From: Maribacter polysiphoniae
GTDB lineage: Bacteria; Bacteroidota; Bacteroidia; Flavobacteriales; Flavobacteriaceae
Length of the DNA stretch: 64,000 nt
Direction: 5' to 3'
NCBI RefSeq assembly: GCF_003148665.1
Contig: NZ_QGGQ01000011.1
Location: forward strand, 111,342-175,341
This document shows, one piece after another, positions 17,232-26,841 of the stretch (within the stretch, counting starts at the first letter, position 1; every line of letters begins with the position of its first letter). The notes under the pieces are model-generated. The model searched no databases. It saw only the letters and a list, made by a program, of their open reading frames with translations, and was not told the DNA's origin. Position numbers and translations under genes: made by a program.

Positions 17232-18446
17232 ATGAAAGCATACACCGTCCTCCTTATTTTTATTCTATCACTACTATCGGCTTGCGGAAATAAAAACTCA
17301 AGTCGTGCCAATACAAACTTTGACGACTATGGCAATGGGTATGAGGAAGGGTTCACTACCGAATCCAATTTCGAAAATGAACCTAACGAAACTGAACCAA
17401 AATCAGGCATCTTTGAAAAGTTTGGAAAAAAGAAGTTGAAGACCCATCAATTTCGGGATGCGCGAACAGGTCTTGTCGTGAGCAGCTCAAACTATCCATC
17501 CGAATGGACGGTAATATCGAAACCCAGTTACACCATTGACCAAAAACTCCCGGTTTTTTTGACACAGATTGAAGGTCCGAACAATCTAAAATCTTTCAAT
17601 ACGCCAATGAGTGTGCATATTTCATATCAAAACCCACAGACGTATCAGTTTATGAAAAATTCCGTTGCCGCCAACTTGCACCGGGCCATGGTAAGCAATC
17701 AACGTATTCTTGAAGAAGAAGTATCGCCACGAATGCAGAACAGTGGGTTCAAATTCATAGAGAATATCAGACTGCCCAAAATGGAAAACTACCTCCGGGA
17801 AAAAATAAGTGCAGAAAGTGGGGGGCAGGTTCAATTGGACATCATGGCAACGGTCTGGAAAAACAATAATGGCCAAAAAGCATTGGCCACAGTAGGTAAA
17901 ATTTACATGCAACAGCCATTAAGTTTTATCGATACCATGACGCTCTGGATGTACAGTACCGATTATATGTTTGTCGATGAGACCTACTTTACCGAGACCA
18001 TCTCAGCTTTTGAGGATGCGCTGATCACCTCAAAAGAAAATCCGAAATGGAAACAGTATGTCACACAGTTGAATCGGTTACGCGCACAAAAGGCAGCTCA
18101 ACGCCATCAGCTAAATATGCAGAACAGGCAAGCTGCATTTAATGCCCATCAAGAGAAAATGAGGGGGATTTGGGCGGCACAGGATGCCAACCATGCATCG
18201 TTCATGAACCGAACATTTGGTCCTGGCAGTGATACGTCCCATAAAAATTTCCTCAATATGATAAACGAAGAGGAAACCGTTTACAACCCCCTTGACAGGA
18301 AAAATTATCAGGTTGATGCGGGGTCAACCCAATATTGGATGGATAGTGACGGTAATTACATTAAAAACAATGACCTATTCTACAATCCCAACGGAGATAT
18401 TAACCTTAATAATAGGGAATGGATCAAAGTTGGAAAGGCCTTTTGA
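17232..18446 (+). CDS. lipoprotein of unknown function
   Basis: 404 residues with a lipoprotein signal (MKAYTVLLIFILSLLSACG; lipobox LSAC). An acidic, Asn-rich linker (25-60) precedes the main domain, which begins RDARTGLVVSSSNYPSEW. Residues about 270-310 form an Ala/Gln-rich helix. The C-terminus has a YQVDAGSTQYWMDSDGNYI motif ending in W(I)KVGKAF. Similar YQVxxG...YW...DG.YI endings occur in other bacterial surface proteins, but I cannot name the family. The 739-aa lipoprotein gene starts 80 nt downstream on the same strand, followed by the sigma-TPR-CHAT genes. The five may form one functional cassette. Confidence 0.72.
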   Translation: MKAYTVLLIFILSLLSACGNKNSSRANTNFDDYGNGYEEGFTTESNFENEPNETEPKSGIFEKFGKKKLKTHQFRDARTGLVVSSSNYPSEWTVISKPSYTIDQKLPVFLTQIEGPNNLKSFNTPMSVHISYQNPQTYQFMKNSVAANLHRAMVSNQRILEEEVSPRMQNSGFKFIENIRLPKMENYLREKISAESGGQVQLDIMATVWKNNNGQKALATVGKIYMQQPLSFIDTMTLWMYSTDYMFVDETYFTETISAFEDALITSKENPKWKQYVTQLNRLRAQKAAQRHQLNMQNRQAAFNAHQEKMRGIWAAQDANHASFMNRTFGPGSDTSHKNFLNMINEEETVYNPLDRKNYQVDAGSTQYWMDSDGNYIKNNDLFYNPNGDINLNNREWIKVGKAF

Positions 18447-18525
18447 TGACTTTTTAGCATTAAAATCCCATGTGGATAAAATCAAAACAACATTAAGAAA
18501 TAGTAACCTCTTTAACATGCCAAAC

Positions 18526-20745
18526 ATGAAAATTCCATATAAAGATTTCATATTGCCCCTTATTGTCCTTGCCATCGTAATTTCCTGTAGTTCAAATGAT
18601 GGCACAAATGAACCGATAACAGATGATGATATTTACCAAGGCGATGAAAATCCCACGGGCAGTACGGTTGAAATGGTTGATGTACAAATCTTGCTGCCCG
18701 AAAATTCCAGCGTGGACTTTACAACTGGAACCTTGGTTTCACTGGGGGCCAATTCGGATATAGATACCAATGGGGCCGGAAATCTGCCCTTAAACAGTGG
18801 AACCATAGAGGTTGGATACCTTCTGGATGCGGACAACAATGTTTTACTCGCTGGATTCATTTCTGACGAAAGAAAAGAGCTATCCGTTGAAACCACAGCT
18901 GAAATTATACTGTATTATGCCTTAGGGTATTATTTGTTGCCTGATAGCGCAAAAAGTGCCTTTTTAAAAAGTATTGGGCAAAATCCAAGCTTTCCCAATT
19001 TTGTAAAGGAAATCCAAACCTTGTTCACAAGCGATCCCTTCTTCTATAGTAATGGTGGTTATGAACCGGCTCTACAAAACTTTTTAAACCAAATAACTTC
19101 AAAAAGTTCAACCGGTATTGAAAATCGAATTTATTTTAACGATGAAGACACCAAAAGCGGTGTAACACTGTCCAGTGTTGATTCAACCCACATAGTGTTG
19201 CAAAATTCCCTACCGAGAAGATCTAACGTCATCATTTACAAAAAGAGTTATAGCGACAGAAACGGTGATCTTTTTGAAATTCCAAACTACACCTCCAGTA
19301 CTTTTGAGAGTTTTGAATTGGAGGCAGGCAAGACCAACAAAATAGAAACTTTGGAATTGGGAAATTCGGTCCAACAAATAAATGCACAACAGGCATCAAT
19401 TGACAATAGTATAAAAACAGACCCGATTTTATTGCCCGTAAATCCCGCCTCTGAGTTTGTGGCCGAATACGAAGTTGTCATTATTGGTTCCGGTCAGGCC
19501 AATTCCGATGAAAGAAACATGACCGAGGATGAGCACAATATATATACCGAGACCAATAAAAAAACGTATGTCATCGACTATTTTTTACCAACGCTTCTTG
19601 ATATCAGTGGCAATAAATCATTACTGCCGCCATTTGGCAGCAATAAAGAAAATGCACTGCTCAATGCTGTCCTCCCGGTCCTTGAGCAATATCCCGAGGT
19701 AATTGAAGAAGTCGTGGACAACGAGTTCAAGGAAGCAACGAACATTTTTCTTCCAGCCTTGTATGGGGATGTTAGATTGAGCAATGATTTGCGTAACATT
19801 TTACAGGAAGTTTACAATATATTGTCGGGCAACGGTGACTTTCCCAATACCTTTATACAGGACCATGAACTAATTGAAACCGGTCATCAAAGAACAAAGA
19901 TCATACTTGCCACCATAGACAAAAACATAAAAGCAACAAATAATTATTCCAATTTCGGTGGTCTGCGCACAACGGCTTTTAATTTTGAAAGTTGGGACGT
20001 TAGATCTATCGATGCTGTTGTTGAGATGCAACGGGATAATGTTGAACTCTGTTTGGGGCAAGCCACCGAGCTTCGGGTAACCGCAATTACCGATCTTGAA
20101 CCTGACTTGGAGGAATTTGAATTTCATTGGAGTACATCGAACGAGTATGGAGGAAGGGTTCAGGATATTGGTGATGATCCCAACAATTTTGGTGAATCAA
20201 TTATTACAAAAAAGAATTATGTATCGTACATCAGCACCGCACTGGAGTCCGAATTAGGGAGTGGTGACAATAAGGAAACAGTAACGGTCATTCTGTACAT
20301 ACGCAATAAAAACACCGGTGAATTATCGGAGGCCGGACGGGACACTATGACCATGAACAACAAGAAAGGCTGCGAGTCTATTACCGTGTCCTTTACAAGA
20401 CAATCCAACCTTAAGGAAATCCCTAACCCAGGGTGTCCCAATAACATCAGTTATCAGGCCTTTAGCCCAATTCCTTATACTGCGGATTTTGCAGCTGTTG
20501 AAGGTGCCACTGGTTATAAAGGGATCATTACCTCTAGTAATGGCGTAGTGAACAACGAAAGAGTTCTTGATGAAAGACAATTAGAGGATATAGGAAATGG
20601 AATCTTAAGGTATACATCAGGTGTAGGAAGCATTATTTTTTATGATAGTTGTGATCAATCCCAAGCCATGGTGCGTGCACAAGAGCTGGTTGAAAATATT
20701 ATTGTTGAACCAATAAGCATTGAAATTATTCCAATATTTAATTAG
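18526..20745 (+). CDS. large lipoprotein of unknown function
   Basis: 739 residues from the ATG at 18526, chosen because it gives a lipoprotein signal (MKIPYKDFILPLIVLAIVISC). The open frame begins earlier (18292), overlapping the previous gene without coding support. An acidic Thr/Asp stretch follows the lipid-anchored Cys. Most of the protein (about 60-500) shows no motif I recognise. About residues 490-600 look like a beta-sandwich, with ELCLGQATELRVTAI and EFHWSTSNEYGG, similar in texture to Ig-like surface domains. It is co-directional with and 92 nt upstream of the ECF sigma factor gene. It may be a surface component controlled by or signalling to that sigma factor. Confidence 0.75.
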   Translation: MKIPYKDFILPLIVLAIVISCSSNDGTNEPITDDDIYQGDENPTGSTVEMVDVQILLPENSSVDFTTGTLVSLGANSDIDTNGAGNLPLNSGTIEVGYLLDADNNVLLAGFISDERKELSVETTAEIILYYALGYYLLPDSAKSAFLKSIGQNPSFPNFVKEIQTLFTSDPFFYSNGGYEPALQNFLNQITSKSSTGIENRIYFNDEDTKSGVTLSSVDSTHIVLQNSLPRRSNVIIYKKSYSDRNGDLFEIPNYTSSTFESFELEAGKTNKIETLELGNSVQQINAQQASIDNSIKTDPILLPVNPASEFVAEYEVVIIGSGQANSDERNMTEDEHNIYTETNKKTYVIDYFLPTLLDISGNKSLLPPFGSNKENALLNAVLPVLEQYPEVIEEVVDNEFKEATNIFLPALYGDVRLSNDLRNILQEVYNILSGNGDFPNTFIQDHELIETGHQRTKIILATIDKNIKATNNYSNFGGLRTTAFNFESWDVRSIDAVVEMQRDNVELCLGQATELRVTAITDLEPDLEEFEFHWSTSNEYGGRVQDIGDDPNNFGESIITKKNYVSYISTALESELGSGDNKETVTVILYIRNKNTGELSEAGRDTMTMNNKKGCESITVSFTRQSNLKEIPNPGCPNNISYQAFSPIPYTADFAAVEGATGYKGIITSSNGVVNNERVLDERQLEDIGNGILRYTSGVGSIIFYDSCDQSQAMVRAQELVENIIVEPISIEIIPIFN

Positions 20746-20837
20746 TGCGTGAACTATATCGAGATAAAATGTACTTTAATCTTATAAATTCCAAAAGAAA
20801 ATGAAAATTTGTAAATTCCCAGTGTTTTCAAAAAAAT

Positions 20838-21407
20838 ATGGGGAATACCTTACAAAAGACCAATAACCAGCTCGTTACCGCTTTTAAAAACAATGATCAG
20901 AAGGTTATGCAAGAGGTATATCAAAATATATTTCCCAAATTCAGGAGCCATGTTTTTAAAAACAATGGAGGTGAAGCACAGGCCAAGGATGTATTTCAAG
21001 AATCTTTTATTGCTTGCTGGCGAAACGTCAAAAAAGATAAACTTAAAGAGAATAGTAATCTAGAAGCCTATCTTTTTACCATAGCCAAAAACAAATGGAC
21101 GGATTATTTACGTTCTGCCCATTTTAAAAAAACGGTTTCTGATGACGGGGTCATTGCCATGCGGTCCAATGGCGAAGATCAGTGGAATGAAAAAGAAGAG
21201 GAAAACAAATTAAATGCCCTTCATAGGGCCTTGAAACAACTAGGAATATCTTGCAAAAAGCTATTGACCCAATTCTATTTTGAGCGAAAGTCTATGGATG
21301 AAATTGCAAAGGACCTTCAACTTGGATCAGCATCGGTACGGAACAAAAAATACCGATGCATGGAAAAATTAAGGACATTGGCCATGGAAACAAAGAACAA
21401 TGGATAA
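20838..21407 (+). CDS. RNA polymerase ECF-type sigma factor
   Basis: 189 residues. Region 2 spans about 20-90, with AKDVFQESFIACWRNV and YLFTIAKNKWTDYLR. Region 4 spans about 125-180, with LTQFYFERKSMDEIAKDLQLGSASVRNKKYRCMEKL. No classical anti-sigma factor is next to it. Instead the downstream gene overlaps its stop by 8 nt and encodes a single-span membrane TPR protein, which may hold the sigma factor at the membrane. Sigma factor, TPR protein and CHAT protein genes in this order recur in Bacteroidetes. Confidence 0.9.
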   Translation: MGNTLQKTNNQLVTAFKNNDQKVMQEVYQNIFPKFRSHVFKNNGGEAQAKDVFQESFIACWRNVKKDKLKENSNLEAYLFTIAKNKWTDYLRSAHFKKTVSDDGVIAMRSNGEDQWNEKEEENKLNALHRALKQLGISCKKLLTQFYFERKSMDEIAKDLQLGSASVRNKKYRCMEKLRTLAMETKNNG

Positions 21408-22134
21408 GTACCCAGGCTACATAACCCAAGAACAGCAAGAAGAGTTTGAAAGCGTACTCTTGAATCAAATGGATTCTAAAGAAAAAGCTGTGTTCAATCA
21501 CAAATTGAACAGTGATACAGAACTAAAAAAACAGTTTGAAGAGTTTAAAGAACTGTTCTTAGCCATTGAGGAAGAAGGTCTCAGAAATATGATGGCCACC
21601 TTCCATAATAACCTTAAAGGGGAATCTAGCACAATAACCAGTACAAAGAGTAAATTCCATTGGTACCGAATAGCGGCAAGTATCGCCATATTGATATCAT
21701 TGGGCATATGGTTTTTCAACAAACAAAGTCCTAACGAGAAACTTTTTAAACGTTATTACTCTGTAGATCCTGGTCTTCCAACCGTCATGGGCAACAATGA
21801 TAATTATGCTTTTTATGAGGCAATGGTCGATTATAAGCAGGGGAATTACGATGTGGCCATCAATAAATGGGAAAAGCTTTTGCTTACAAATCAGGATAGC
21901 GACACACTGAATTATTTTTTAGGAAGTGCTTATTTGGCAAATGGGAACACTAACAAGGCCATTATTCTTTTTGAGAACACCTTGAACTCCGGCGCACCAA
22001 CTTTTAGCAAAGAAGCCCATTATTACATGGCTCTTGCGCTATTAAAAAACAACAATATCGAAGAAGCCATCAAACACCTAAAAATGGTTCCGGATGAAAA
22101 GAGTCAGGAGTTACTGAAAAAAATCCGAGAATGA
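21400..22134 (+). CDS. single-span membrane protein with periplasmic TPRs, possible anti-sigma factor
   Basis: 244 residues. An N-terminal cytoplasmic helical segment (1-85) contains DSKEKAVFNHKLNSDTELKK, which resembles the zinc-less anti-sigma N-terminus of Bacteroidetes. One membrane span follows (RIAASIAILISLGIWFF, about 90-106). The C-terminal tetratricopeptide repeats include YKQGNYDVAINKWEKLL, YFLGSAYLANGNTNKAIILF and YYMALALLKNNNIEEAIKHL. It overlaps the sigma gene by 8 nt and the CHAT gene by 4 nt (ATGA), so tight translational coupling is expected. An anti-sigma or signal-transfer role is inferred from topology and coupling. Confidence 0.82.
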   Translation: MDKYPGYITQEQQEEFESVLLNQMDSKEKAVFNHKLNSDTELKKQFEEFKELFLAIEEEGLRNMMATFHNNLKGESSTITSTKSKFHWYRIAASIAILISLGIWFFNKQSPNEKLFKRYYSVDPGLPTVMGNNDNYAFYEAMVDYKQGNYDVAINKWEKLLLTNQDSDTLNYFLGSAYLANGNTNKAIILFENTLNSGAPTFSKEAHYYMALALLKNNNIEEAIKHLKMVPDEKSQELLKKIRE

Positions 22135-25100
22135 AATTCACAAAGTCGCATGTATTGGTTTCCATACTTTGTATTGTACTGTTTTGCAGTGTCAACGCAC
22201 AACAAGGTGATGTCTTGGATAAAATAGACAGCCTGATCGCCACCAATGACTTCGTTAGTGCCCAATTGATCCTTGAAAGTGAAATGGACAATCCAAGAAG
22301 TCCTTTATTGGGACAGCTGGTCTATCCTTTGGGAAAGATGGAATTCTTACAAAATCCGGAAACAGATTTTATAAAAGCCTTGGACTTGTATGCCCAGATA
22401 GATTCCAGAAAATTAAGAGACACCATTGCATACGGGGCCAATTTAGGAATGGGAATCCTGTACATAGATCAAGGCACGCCATCAAAAGCACAAAAATTTT
22501 TAAGAGAAGCAAACAGTTTGGCCAAAGAATTAGGCGATATCCATCGAATGGTCGAATCTGAATTTCATTTAAGTGAATTGGGCATTAAATTGGGCGATTT
22601 CAGTTTATTGATAGCCCACACGGACAACGCTCTTGATTTAATTCAAAAAAACGATTCCAGAAATTTCCCTTTGGCACCCCGAATATACAATTACAAAGGT
22701 GCCCTAATGCATTTTAATGCAAAACCTGACAGTGCCGATTACTATTTTAAAAAGGCAATCAATGCTTTGGACAAAACCGATAACGACCCAGAACAAACCG
22801 ATTATCTTCCGGGCACCATCTACGGCAATTGGTTCATGGTCAAACAGTCCTCGGGCAATTTTGATGAAGCCATGCGATTCTCACTAAAAACAATAAACCA
22901 TTACAATGCTTTTTTGAACAAAACCAATAACCATCCCTTAACGGAAAAAGTGTACGGAAACCTAATTATCTCCTATAGAAATTTGGGAAGCCTGTATTCC
23001 GATTTGGGGGAGAAGGAAAAGGCAAAAAGAATTGCCATGCTAGGGTATAACCATGCAAAAAAACACTTCCTAAAAAACACGATACAGTATTTTGGTGCCG
23101 CTTTGATGGTAGGTGAATCTTTACTGTACAATAATGACCTAGAAAAAGCAAAAATTTATCTGGAAGAAGCTAAATCCTCTTTAAACTCAATCAAAGGGGA
23201 GAATTATTCATACCAAGCCAACCTTTACGGAGTATTGGGCGACTTAGCTTATCAAAAAGGTAATTACCAAGAAGCCGTGGACTATTACCATAGAACGCTT
23301 CAAGCGTATAAAAACAGTAATGGACAAGGATTTTCACAAAATGAGGTTTATATAAATATCAACCTGGCCAAATCTTATTCAAATCTGAATGAGTATGCTG
23401 AAGGCATTCGTATAATCAATAATACCCTTGCCGAGGTTATTTCCGTACATGGAACAGATAGTTATTTGGCAAATGAGGTGCGAATAGCCAAAGTCAAAAT
23501 AATTTTTGATCAAAAAGATTATAAAGGCACTATTGAACTGAGCAATCAAATTTTGGGCTCATACAAAAGCCAATCGTTCAACAGTATAATTTCTGAAGAA
23601 TTTTTTAGCCCAAACCAACTAAGGTTATTGATTTACCTCACCAAAGCCCAATATGAAATGGACACGGTCAAAACAGTCGAGAGTTTGAGTGAAATCACCA
23701 ACGTTATAGAGAACGCCATCCAAAGAATTGAAAGAAAAAAGTCACTGATCACTAACGAGGATGATATCAACGTGCTTTTAGAAAACAGTCGGGAATTGTT
23801 TGATTTTGGTAAAAAAGTCTATCGTAAATTGTTTGATGTAGCAGGTAACAAAAAGTATTTGGAAAAAATTATCGAACTTCACGAATCTTCCATATATCAC
23901 CGAATTCGCACACGACTCAATCTAACCGAAAATAAGCTTACCCCAGAAAATATTAGGGTGGAAGAAGAATTATTGCGCAAGAAAATCAATTCATTTTTTG
24001 ATACAGCCGAAGAAACTCAATTTAATGTCGAAGATTGGAAGGCTTATGTCAAGGAGTGGGATGAATACCTTTCTAAATTAAAGACGGAGTACCCCCAATA
24101 TTATGAATTAAAATATAGTACTGTTTTGACACCTTTGGGCAATCTACAGAAAAATATTGATGGGTTGAGCACCGCGGTACGATATCTGTTCATTGAAAAT
24201 AAGCTTGTTGCCTTCATCATAACAAATGACGGTATGGAGATGGTCTCTTTACCTTCCAATTTACCGTTGGATTGTATTGCCAATATATCGGATTACCGAA
24301 AAAACAGTTCTGAAGTCTTTGAGTGCCTCTCACAGTTATACAAGGCTCTTTGGAAACCAATTCAAAACAAAATTAAGACTGAAAATGTTATTATATTCCC
24401 CGACCAAGAATTGTTCAATCTAAATTTTGAACTCCTTACTCCCGAAAAAATCAATTCCTTCGAAGATTTGGCAAATAATAGTCTTTTGGCCAAACATAAT
24501 ATTTCATACAATTATAGCTTACTACTGCTGGATGATAAGCGAAAGGCACTGGATTTTAAAGATGACTTTGTAGCCTACGCACCTACCTTTGACGAGGGTA
24601 TGAAGCGAGCCTATAAAATAGCTATCAACGATTCTATCAATATTGATAAGACCTACTTGACCTTATTGCCCCAACCTTTCAGCGCAGCCATTGCCGAAAG
24701 ATTTTCCAAACGTTTTGGGGGGAGGTCATTTTTAAATCAGGAAGCCTCTAAAAATATTTTCAATAAAACGGCAAACGAGCACAAGATCATACATATCGGC
24801 ACTCATGCGGAATCAAACAATGTAAACCCTGAACTGTCGAGATTGGTCTTTGCAAAGAACATTTCCGACACGACCCTTATCAATGATAATTACTTGTATA
24901 CCTATGAGATATACAATCAAAACCTAAATTCCAAACTAGCCATCTTAACAGCCTGTGAAACGGGAAAACCGAGCTATCAACCCGGTGAGGGCATGATTTC
25001 ATTGGCACATGCTTTCAACTACGCAGGTAGTAAAAGCATCTTGACCAGTCTTTGGCAAATTGACGAGCAATCAAGTGCTGAAATCCTGGATAACTTTTAT

Positions 25101-25346
25101 GGTTATCTTGAAAATGGCCTTCCTAAAGATATGGCATTAAGAAATGCAAAGTTGGATTATTTAAATCATGCAGAGGGAAGAACACTCCATCCTCAATATT
25201 GGGCAGGTTTAATTTTAATGGGAGATACCCTGCCCATTGAATTATCATCTTCAATGGATAACTACTGGCTCATAAGTATAGGGTTATTATTGATAGTTGT
25301 AGTATTCTTAATAATTTGGAAAAGAAAAACCTCCGGTTCCCTCTGA
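22131..25346 (+). CDS. TPR-CHAT domain protein (caspase-like), membrane anchored
   Basis: 1071 residues. Signal peptide (MKFTKSHVLVSILCIVLFCSVNA), then many tetratricopeptide repeats (about 60-480) and a helical linker. A C-terminal CHAT domain (about 720-1040) carries the caspase/separase-type dyad: His near 893 in HIGTHAE and Cys near 942 in ILTACETGK, followed by the GEGMISLAHAFNYAGSKSILTSLW signature (two short halves). One C-terminal membrane span (WLISIGLLLIVVVFLIIW) and a short basic tail follow. The predicted active site therefore faces the periplasm. CHAT domains include peptidases, for example in gasdermin- and CRISPR-linked defence. Here the linkage is to an ECF sigma factor. It could cleave the TPR membrane protein or the upstream lipoproteins; that is inference. 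Confidence 0.88.
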   Translation: MKFTKSHVLVSILCIVLFCSVNAQQGDVLDKIDSLIATNDFVSAQLILESEMDNPRSPLLGQLVYPLGKMEFLQNPETDFIKALDLYAQIDSRKLRDTIAYGANLGMGILYIDQGTPSKAQKFLREANSLAKELGDIHRMVESEFHLSELGIKLGDFSLLIAHTDNALDLIQKNDSRNFPLAPRIYNYKGALMHFNAKPDSADYYFKKAINALDKTDNDPEQTDYLPGTIYGNWFMVKQSSGNFDEAMRFSLKTINHYNAFLNKTNNHPLTEKVYGNLIISYRNLGSLYSDLGEKEKAKRIAMLGYNHAKKHFLKNTIQYFGAALMVGESLLYNNDLEKAKIYLEEAKSSLNSIKGENYSYQANLYGVLGDLAYQKGNYQEAVDYYHRTLQAYKNSNGQGFSQNEVYININLAKSYSNLNEYAEGIRIINNTLAEVISVHGTDSYLANEVRIAKVKIIFDQKDYKGTIELSNQILGSYKSQSFNSIISEEFFSPNQLRLLIYLTKAQYEMDTVKTVESLSEITNVIENAIQRIERKKSLITNEDDINVLLENSRELFDFGKKVYRKLFDVAGNKKYLEKIIELHESSIYHRIRTRLNLTENKLTPENIRVEEELLRKKINSFFDTAEETQFNVEDWKAYVKEWDEYLSKLKTEYPQYYELKYSTVLTPLGNLQKNIDGLSTAVRYLFIENKLVAFIITNDGMEMVSLPSNLPLDCIANISDYRKNSSEVFECLSQLYKALWKPIQNKIKTENVIIFPDQELFNLNFELLTPEKINSFEDLANNSLLAKHNISYNYSLLLLDDKRKALDFKDDFVAYAPTFDEGMKRAYKIAINDSINIDKTYLTLLPQPFSAAIAERFSKRFGGRSFLNQEASKNIFNKTANEHKIIHIGTHAESNNVNPELSRLVFAKNISDTTLINDNYLYTYEIYNQNLNSKLAILTACETGKPSYQPGEGMISLAHAFNYAGSKSILTSLWQIDEQSSAEILDNFYGYLENGLPKDMALRNAKLDYLNHAEGRTLHPQYWAGLILMGDTLPIELSSSMDNYWLISIGLLLIVVVFLIIWKRKTSGSL

Positions 25347-25355
25347 ACCGAAGGC
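25320..25355 (-). terminator. intrinsic terminator of the convergent lipoprotein gene
   Basis: On the minus strand, CCTTCGGTTC pairs with GAACCGGAGG (10 bp, one T-G wobble) around a 5-nt loop and is followed by TTTTTCTTTT. It lies just downstream of the lipoprotein stop and overlaps the last codons of the CHAT gene on the other strand. Confidence 0.75.
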
Positions 25356-25379
25356 CCTGCCAAAACTGAGCAACTCAAA

Positions 25380-26159
25380 TTAGCTTTGATGTCTTACATT
25401 GGGATCATTATCATCTGGATCTAGATGTGCTGGGCTACCATCTCCATCATTATCTATAAAGCCCCCACCATCGGGCCGAACATAAAGCTGAAAATTAAAA
25501 GGTAAGAAGGTATCTAAAGTACGTGCATCGTACTCAGCCGAAGGTGCCGCAGAAATTTGAATTGCGGAATTTACGGTTCCCAAGCCTGGAACAATCGTTG
25601 AACGCACCCATACAATCCCTGTAAATTCTCCAAATTGTATTACCCTACCATTAAAATTGACTAATAAACTTTCAAAATTTTGACTTTCGTTACGAGAACA
25701 TATAGGTTCAAATCCATTGTTCGGATCATAACCCACCTCGGCAAACATCGTATTGATTTCTTGGGCTATGATTTGATTGAAATCTGAAATACCAACTAGG
25801 CTTACATTGGGAATCCAACGAAAAAACACCCTATTGTCAAGCCGCTTTATATCAATCCCTATCGGAAAGTTTTGTACATCCCGTATACCGGTTCCGGTAT
25901 ACCCCTCTGGATATTCAAGACTTAAAAGGGGCTGTTCTATAAATGAAACGCGGCCTCCTGGGTTTTTAATTATGGGCACCTCATCCAATGGCAAGAAAAT
26001 ACCATTGGCCATGTTCCAATAAGCAGCACCCGGTCCTGAATAATCAGTACAAAATTGGGCTTGGACATTTTGTAAATTTTCAGTTGTGGCATCGTCTTTA
26101 CTACATCCTAGTACTCCTATCAAAATCATTGCAATGCTGAGGTATTTTATTTTTTTCAT
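25380..26159 (-). CDS. lipoprotein with C-terminal calcium-binding-like acidic repeat
   Basis: 259 residues from the ATG at 26159 (MKKIKYLSIAMILIGVLGC; lipobox VLGC); an ATG five codons upstream is also possible. The central part is beta-rich and unrecognised (AYWNMANGIFLPLDEVP, GRVIQFGEFTGIVW). The C-terminus, DNDGDGSPAHLDPDDND, resembles the Asp-rich calcium loops of thrombospondin type 3 repeats. It is convergent with the CHAT gene and ends in its own terminator. Any link to the CHAT cassette is positional only. Confidence 0.75.
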   Translation of the reverse strand: MKKIKYLSIAMILIGVLGCSKDDATTENLQNVQAQFCTDYSGPGAAYWNMANGIFLPLDEVPIIKNPGGRVSFIEQPLLSLEYPEGYTGTGIRDVQNFPIGIDIKRLDNRVFFRWIPNVSLVGISDFNQIIAQEINTMFAEVGYDPNNGFEPICSRNESQNFESLLVNFNGRVIQFGEFTGIVWVRSTIVPGLGTVNSAIQISAAPSAEYDARTLDTFLPFNFQLYVRPDGGGFIDNDGDGSPAHLDPDDNDPNVRHQS

Positions 26160-26841
26160 CTTGGTTATTTTCATATATATCGGAATAAAAGGAAAATGTC
26201 ATCAAAATTATTTCACCAGGGTTATGTGGATAAGGTTCTCACAACAATTTACATTTGATGCAGGTCCGGAGACAACTGAAAGTAGCCTCAATCATATAAA
26301 GAACAAGTCTAAGTGCTTTGAATAGCGTAAAATTAGGCGCTGACAGTATGGCTAAATTTTATTATTGTGGGGAGTATTCCATGATAGACAGTTAACAATC
26401 ACAAAAATCCACTAACCTATAATTAATCCCTAAATAAAGCTTGTAACCTAAACTAAGTGCGGTAATGCAAGAGGGTAACACGCTGAAGCGTATGTTACAA
26501 TTTGTATCGTATACAATTATCAAATATTTAAATTCAAAGAAACTAAAACCTCTCTGGATTTTTACGACAAAAGACCCCGAAATCACCATTTTTAGGCAAC
26601 TTTTTACAGCAATAAAAGAATTCAAGATGTGTCTCTGTTGCCAAGTTGCCTTTTTTTTGAAAACCGTTTACCTACCTATTTAAAGTAATCGCAAACAGCT
26701 ACCTGCTAACAAATGTTTATTATCGGATTATTCCAACCAAAAATTATGGTATTGGCAATCTGCCCAAAAGCGAAAGCACTATGAACCCTGATTCTAACTT
26801 CATCAATAGATTACCAATATCCTATCCTTACTTATCTTGGA
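26160..26841. other. intergenic region without recognisable genes
   Basis: About 680 nt separating the lipoprotein from the integrase pseudogene. Short open frames occur on both strands but have no signal peptide, domain or ribosome-binding context that convinces me. It includes a T8 run at 26651-26658. It may be the eroded flank of the former mobile element. Confidence 0.45.

Noticed and set aside
26465..26683. 72-codon plus-strand frame after the lipoprotein
   Set aside because: Composition is AT-driven with no motif; an opposing frame of similar length overlaps it.
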